The notes under the pieces were generated by a model. It worked only from the letters and a program-made list of their open reading frames with translations, was not told the origin of the DNA and ran no database searches. DNA of 64,000 nt, taken from Marasmius tenuissimus (lineage: Eukaryota > Basidiomycota > Agaricomycetes > Agaricales > Marasmiaceae). The position numbers and the translations under genes were made by a program. Location: NCBI GenBank assembly GCA_029532415.1, contig JAQOTA010000053.1:1674001-1738000 (forward strand), read 5' to 3'. Below, piece after piece: positions 58,752-64,000 of the stretch (position 1 is the stretch's first letter; each line of letters begins with the position of its first letter).

Positions 58752-61607
58752 ATGCCCGTCTGTAGGAACAAGAACCCCGTGTCTCACGACAACAACAACA
58801 ATAGCCACTCTACAAGGCGCCGGAGACAGAACCACAACTCAACTTCCAACTATCTCCAGCGCGTCCTTTACTCTCAGAACCCTGCTCATCGCCGTCAAAC
58901 CCACAATCAATACCGGCACGGAGGAAGAACAGCACATTTAGCTGATACCCACAGAGATACTTTGAAGAGGCGAAGAAACAAGGATCAGAAAAGAGACAGG
59001 TATGTTCTCATTCCTCTATGATTGCCAATGCCACCTATTCACCATCGTCGGGTTGTGCTGAAGATACGATGATGTTGCGTCGTTCATGGCTGAACCACAG
59101 TAAGTCGATCGCTCTACTGGCTGTATCAATCTTTTTCTCATCATTGAGATGTTTAGACTGGCCAAAGGTGCGACGCCGACGGCGAGTGGAAGTGGGGTCA
59201 AGCAACATCCGTGAGCCGAATCGATTGCATCCTGTGATTCAAGCCCCAATCTCATTGTCATCGCAGTACCTCGTACCAGAATTACGGGCCAAAGCCTGTC
59301 CTCCCAGCCGACTACGAGGAAACCCCAACAGAGGTGGCCACGGAGAGCGATGCAAACTCAGAACATGGAGATATTGGGAACGAGACGGCCAACTACGAGA
59401 AGAATGACGAAGTAGAGGAAGGGCACTTGGATACCACCAGGGAGGAAGAAGACCATACGACACGCGACTTAGCCAAGCAAGCTGAAGATTTTCTTGAAAG
59501 ACTTGAACCGAATCTACGGATTGACAAGGGAAAGGGGAAGGCGTTGGAGGATGATTTTGAGTCGTATCAGTGGGTTTTAGTTGCCTATAGAATTCCCTTC
59601 TCGTTGTTCTAATTTCTGTCTTCATTCAGGCTTGTGCCAAATCTTCCGTCGGATCTTCAGTTTGCAACGACCGTGCCCGTGCAAAGGGAGGAAGGAGAGT
59701 ATGACAGCAAAGCCGTTTCCTCCCAAAGTCCCACACAAAAGGTCGAAGGCTGGCTAGAGTCGCAGGTGAAGACTTCACAAAGCGAACACTCGTTCCCTCG
59801 GAACTCCCAACCATTCGACACTCCATCTCGTCTACCGTCGTATTTCGTAGCCGGTGAAGCCGTATCTCTTCCAGAGATAGGACATAGAGACGTCCCAGCA
59901 CCCGTCGATCCTTGGGCACCCTTGGATCCCCAGCTTTTTAATCCCATCTATCCGATTTCTTCGCGCCTATTGCCCGGAGCGAGAAGAGAGGCGCGCGAGG
60001 AATCCGATGATGTACCTCATCTTCGTTTCCAGGGAGGCTGGCTGCAGGGTACTACTTCGCGGGAGCCTGTGCGTCAATTACCTCTGCCATATCGTCAAGA
60101 TTTCTCCTGCATACCAGTCTCAATGGATACGACTCCCGATCTGTCCGACTTCGTAATGGATACGTCTCCGGATGCTGAGGAGATAGGTGTTTTCGTATGT
60201 GCTGTCGTGTTCAGGACGTCATCATGAATGCTGACGAACTTCTGCTATCTACAGACGGCCAGCGAGCTCATACCCCCTCAGCCCATGACGGATGTACAGA
60301 AGACGCACACCCGGGTGGCACCCTTTTCGGGTCCGTTTGAGTCCGAGCCCGACTGGGCATCCTGCCCGTCGCAGTATTCTTATCCCACGACATCGTTCGA
60401 TAGGTTTCGCGAGGCTTCAAACCCCTTCATGGCGAATGTCCAGCACGAGTCAGCGTCAGGCTCTTTCACCTCAAGTCGGTACTCGACTTTGGCCTCGAGC
60501 TCTGCGTATGATGATCAGACGTCTTCCACCAGTCCGAGCCGGCCTTCTTTGCTTGAGAGGCTGCACTCAGGGATGCCCTTCCCCCTATTCGCTCAAAAAA
60601 ATCTCTTCCACGGACCGGCCGGCCCGGTCTTGGAGGAAGAGGAGGAAGCCCATACCGCCACTGCACCTCCAAACTCTACAGCTTTTGAACGTGACACGAC
60701 TATCTTGAATCCGTTGATGGCTGATGCCCAATCGCCCTTTGAGCCAGATCCCGTTCGGAACTCATCTTCAATGTCGAAAACGTTCTTAAAACCGATCTGG
60801 GATGGAACGCAGCACGATCAAGCTGAGGACGTTGCAGATACGCACCGTTGCTCTGCCTGCCGTCAGGTTACTCCGAGCTCCTCTCATGACCTGCCCTTCC
60901 TCGATAGACTGTCACCTCAGCATCCTATGGTAGAAGAAGAGGCAGAAGAGAAGGAAGATGTGGGGTCTTTCATCGTTGACCTGACCGAGGAACAAAGAGC
61001 TTGGTGGAATGTGATTTCTGAATCATCGTGGCCTCAGGTTAATACCGATCGGACTCGAAAGACCTTTGGGGAGACCACAGTGGATGTTACTCGTCCCGCT
61101 CGCACTCGCATCGTTTCGATGGTCGGTAAGAGGGCCCAGTCCTCTGTCCTCTGTCGTGAGAGCCGCGATGGATCTTTGAACTATAACACTGGGAGGAGTC
61201 TCGAACGGTTTGAGGAGCAAGTCAAAGAGCGGATCGTAAGTCGTTCCCCGTTCTCACCGCTCCCACCGCGCCTAACTTCAACTCGCCCTGGACAGAATGC
61301 TGAGGATCTGGAACGGTCGTACAACTCTCACGCCGCTTTCAGGCTGCAGCAACAGAAGTTCGACTTCACAAAGGAAGCAAACATCTCGAGCCTTCGATCT
61401 GGGAGGCGTAGGAGCCTCCGGCGTTCAGCAAAACAACCTTACAAGTCTATTCGCACTTCGCCCTCAATCAGACGAATTCGCCAACAGGTCTCCTCTTCTC
61501 GAACCACTTCCAGGTTGACTGGTAGCCGTTTCGGGCGAGTGTTGGCAGGCTTGGCATCATTTGTCCCGCGCTTTCCCCTGTTCTCTCTGAGGGATGTCCG
61601 GACTTAG
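58752..61607 (+). CDS. Large low-complexity protein, function unknown
   Basis: Exons assemble from MPVCRNKNPVSHDNNNNSHS (58752) through a basic, Asn/His/Arg-rich start, YDDVASFMAEP, SYQNYGPKPVLPADYEETP, a Glu/Asp-rich part (YEKNDEVEEGHLDTTREEED), AKQAEDFLERLEPNLRI, then a long Ser/Pro/acidic region. The end is very basic (LRSGRRRSLRRSAKQPYKS, RLTGSRFGRVLAGLA). Total length is about 850 residues. A CxxC pair occurs in HRCSACRQVTPSS. I recognise no domain. Composition suggests a disordered nuclear or scaffold protein. Joins at 59000-59066, 59101-59157, 59217-59267, 59572-59630 and 60195-60254 keep one frame. Start choice is moderately uncertain. Confidence 0.6.
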
Positions 61608-62127
61608 TTTAGTTTGCTTTCGCTGTATCCAGTAGTATTATCATTATTTCGCTTCGACTTGTAGCTATAGCTTTTGTTCCCTTGCCCGTTTTCTCCATTC
61701 AGTTACTTATTCATTTCTCCTCGAATCTTTCTACTTTGCCCGAGTTGGCAAATGTCGACCCGCACTAGGAGCCTCTCCTGAAATGGGTGAACCCGTCAGA
61801 GTGAACCCGACGTGATGGGTGATGGATCAGTTTTCAGATATCCAACTGAGCGGCTGAAACTGTAGAAGCCACCTCTATGTGAACAACGAACACTTTTAAG
61901 TTTTCGCTCGTATCGAGTTGCTGGTGCAACTTCTCACGAAGTCGCGAAGCGGGGCCAAATGAAAATCATACTCTGCAAATGAACCCTGTGGAATAATAAT
62001 TAACGCCCTTGCTATACCGTAGACGTTAGACGAGAACTAATACAAGAGTGACTCCTGATGAATCCCACCCAAATGATCCAGCCAAATTCCCTGAGGAGCC
62101 TCCGCTGTCCAGCAACCAAGTTCAGAC
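61608..62127. other. Intergenic region between convergent genes
   Basis: This ~520-bp stretch lies between two stop codons and presumably holds both 3' UTRs. I see nothing else in it. Confidence 0.5.
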
Positions 62128-63325
62128 TCAACGCGTATATCCAGGCGGAGGAGCTTCATCCAACTTTTGCTGCCTCAGAAGTAACGATCTCTTCTCCGTA
62201 GGCCCACTGTGACCTGCCATTGGGCTCATTAGTGCGGGAGAAGAAGACCGGGTCATGGTGCTGTCGCCATAACTTGAGCCTCCAGCGGTGGATGGAGCAT
62301 TCACATGTGCACCGGCGTAAGTCTGGGACCCGAGAAGAGGAGCAGCGAAACCGGAGTGAGGGGAAGGAGGAAAACCACCACCGTGAATGTGATGCTGGGA
62401 GGGACCGGAGGGAACGTTGAAAGGAGTAATTCGACCAGAAATAATGACTTCGTCAATCTCGAACGTGGCGAGATGCTGTCGTCGTTGTGCTCTTCTTCTT
62501 TTCCAAAGAACGACGAGGAAGATAAGCCCGCCGAGGAGGAGGACGCCACCAATGACTCCGCCAACTATGGCTCCTATGGGAGCCCCATGGTCGGAATTGG
62601 AGCTTGCAGGTTGTCTGACTTCGTCTGGCTCTTCAACGCTTGATACATCAGACGTGAGTTGGGAATCGAAACAGAAGGAAAAGAGGTGATCACTAACGTG
62701 TAAGTCGCATAATCAAAAGCGATATAAACGTTGTAGGGCCTTTTCCCTGTTGCTACATCCAGGGTATGGTAACGATTTTCCAGCCCTTCTTCTCTGTACA
62801 CTTCGACGTTGTACTCCAATCCACCTTGGTACCGTGGCTCGTGCACGTAAGATTTTCTGACTGCGCCATCAAGAGTGAAATTGCATTCGGTACGTGTTGT
62901 GATTCCTGGTCCGTAGTCGTCGTTTGCTAGGATGAAATAAACCGCTATTCCCGTTCCTGATTGAGATTACAGATTCAGAGGGCGTGTATGAATGAGCCGA
63001 TCCCCTGGTACTCACCGTTAAACCGTAGAGTAAACCCCATATTATCCATAGTATCTGACTGATACGTCGCAGCGGTGTACGTCCCGTTGATTGCGAGCCT
63101 TGTATCGGGCTGTATAACACAACCATCCTGGGTCAGTGTACATGTCTGATCCTTCCAAGTTGTCGCGCTACTAGGGTAGTAGCTTGGGAAAAAATTAGTC
63201 GACGGGTCACCGTAGCTGTCGTCGATGTATCGTGTGATTGTCTTCGCTTGTGCACGGAGATGGGAAACGGGAAGAATAAGGCAGACTGATGAAAGGAGCG
63301 TAAGAAGAGTTGGCAGAAGCTGCAT
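62128..63325 (-). CDS. Single-pass membrane protein with extracellular domain, function unknown
   Basis: The start MQLLPTLLTLLSSVCLILPV (63325) is a signal peptide; an in-frame ATG 63 bp upstream would add a hydrophilic leader and is less likely. The outer part of about 150 residues (TITRYIDDSYGDPST, CTLTQDGCVIQ, FTLRFNGTGIAVYFILAND, RTECNFTLDG, YNVEVYREEGL, KRPYNVYIAFDYATYT) looks like a beta-sandwich with paired cysteines and N-glycosylation sites. The helix IGAIVGGVIGGVLLLGGLIF is followed by a basic stop-transfer (WKRRRAQRRQ). The inner tail is Gly/Pro/Ser-rich and ends EAPPPGYTR. This design is frequent among uncharacterised agaric proteins. Introns lie near 62640-62700 and 62955-63015. 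Confidence 0.72.
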
Positions 63326-64000
63326 TGGACGCTCGTAGGGTATCTTTGCTGGTGGGCAAGTGGGCGAAGGGTACGAGCGCGGTGCCACTAAACCAAGGTC
63401 CGACTTATATACGAAGTCGTTTATTGGGTCCCATCAAAACGACCCCGCCTGTCAGCATTTAGAATCACGTACCATGTATCGATTTTAGAGCGCCACCGCG
63501 CCCATGGGGGGGTATTTGTTTGAGAGCACCGTCACCCAGCGTCGCTAACAGGCGGGCGGGAATAGCAGAGAAGGGTGCGTCTAAGTGAGTCAGTGACGGC
63601 TAGGAGATAATTGGGCAGATCGCTGATCCTCCGTCCACTACAGAGTGAGTTAAACAGTAGGTTCCTTCTATTGCAATTGAGCGCCCCTGAGGCTTGTAGT
63701 CTTCGAGGTGATATGTTTAGCCAAGCGGAATTCTCTGAAGACTTTCGACAGTTTCAGATAGCAGAGAGTTGAATGTTATTGCATAAAATGGACTTGCGAG
63801 ATTGAAGTGGTGAGGACAGGGAGAACACAGGCTACTTGAAGCTGAATTGATCGGGGTAGGTCGTGCCAAGCGCCCCGGATGGGACGGATATGGGTTCACT
63901 GCGACCACCGCTTTGTCCATGAGCCCGAGACCAAGTTCCAAGTGACTGTGAGTGAGTCAATCAACATAGAACGACGAAACAAGTGCTTCTAGTACGTCAA
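63326..64000. other. Window end, no gene recognised
   Basis: Contains the promoter of the membrane-protein gene at 62128-63325. One short minus-strand frame (63717-63941) has no recognisable motif. Confidence 0.4.

Overview
The window looks like nuclear DNA of a filamentous basidiomycete, most likely a mushroom-forming agaricomycete. Genes lie on both strands and are broken by many short introns (about 46-75 nt, GT-AG with some GC-AG). Several protein families are typical of fungi of this kind: a three-RRM/three-MLLE Rrm4-like protein, a FunK1-type fragment, DUF7729-like secreted proteins, oxalate decarboxylase, and Thr/Ser-rich single-pass membrane proteins. No bacterial operons, CRISPR arrays, rRNA genes or intact transposons were seen. 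All exon joins were made by eye and none is checked against transcripts.

Layout. 0-2 kb: no gene recognised. 2.0-5.0 kb (+): Rrm4-like mRNA transport protein. 5.8-7.9 kb (+): class III aminotransferase. 8.0-12.5 kb (-): NTO1/BRPF-like chromatin reader with EPC-N, PHD, zinc knuckle, PHD, bromodomain and PWWP. 12.7-13.3 kb (-): weak secreted-protein candidate. 13.7-15.2 kb (-): Mad3 spindle-checkpoint protein. 16.4-17.8 kb (+): decayed oxalate decarboxylase. 17.9-20.2 and 21.0-23.4 kb (-): a tandem pair of Dal5-type MFS permeases within a duplicated ~2.9 kb unit. 25.4-28.1 kb (+): AIP1. 28.3-29.3 kb (-): Aly/REF. 29.6-30.9 kb (-): DUF7729-like secreted protein. 31.4-33.0 kb (-): METTL25-like methyltransferase, divergent from a TenA-like gene (33.3-34.1 kb, +). 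34.5-36.0 kb (+): TatD nuclease. 36.5-37.0 kb: relic or candidate of a Thr-rich secreted protein. 37.8-41.4 kb (+): ABCG transporter with an EGF-like ectodomain. 42.0-43.1 kb (+): truncated FunK1. 43.1-43.7 kb (-): small secreted protein. 45.0-46.6 kb (+): single-pass membrane protein. 47.0-47.9 kb (-): EXPERA-like membrane protein. 49.1-51.8 kb (+): F-BAR/RhoGAP. 52.5-55.0 kb (-): GFA1. 56.7-58.1 kb (+): phosphopantothenate-cysteine ligase. 58.8-61.6 kb (+): large disordered protein of unknown function. 62.1-63.3 kb (-): single-pass receptor-like protein.

The genes are mostly conserved housekeeping functions and I see no biosynthetic or defence cluster that would make them one system. Several relate to polarised hyphal growth (Rrm4, AIP1, F-BAR/RhoGAP, GFA1 for chitin precursors), but their linkage may be chance. 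The most unusual signals are at gene-structure level: three microexons (17, 21 and 9 nt) that restore conserved domain sequence exactly, three GC-AG introns, a recent transporter duplication, and two decayed or truncated genes (oxalate decarboxylase, FunK1).
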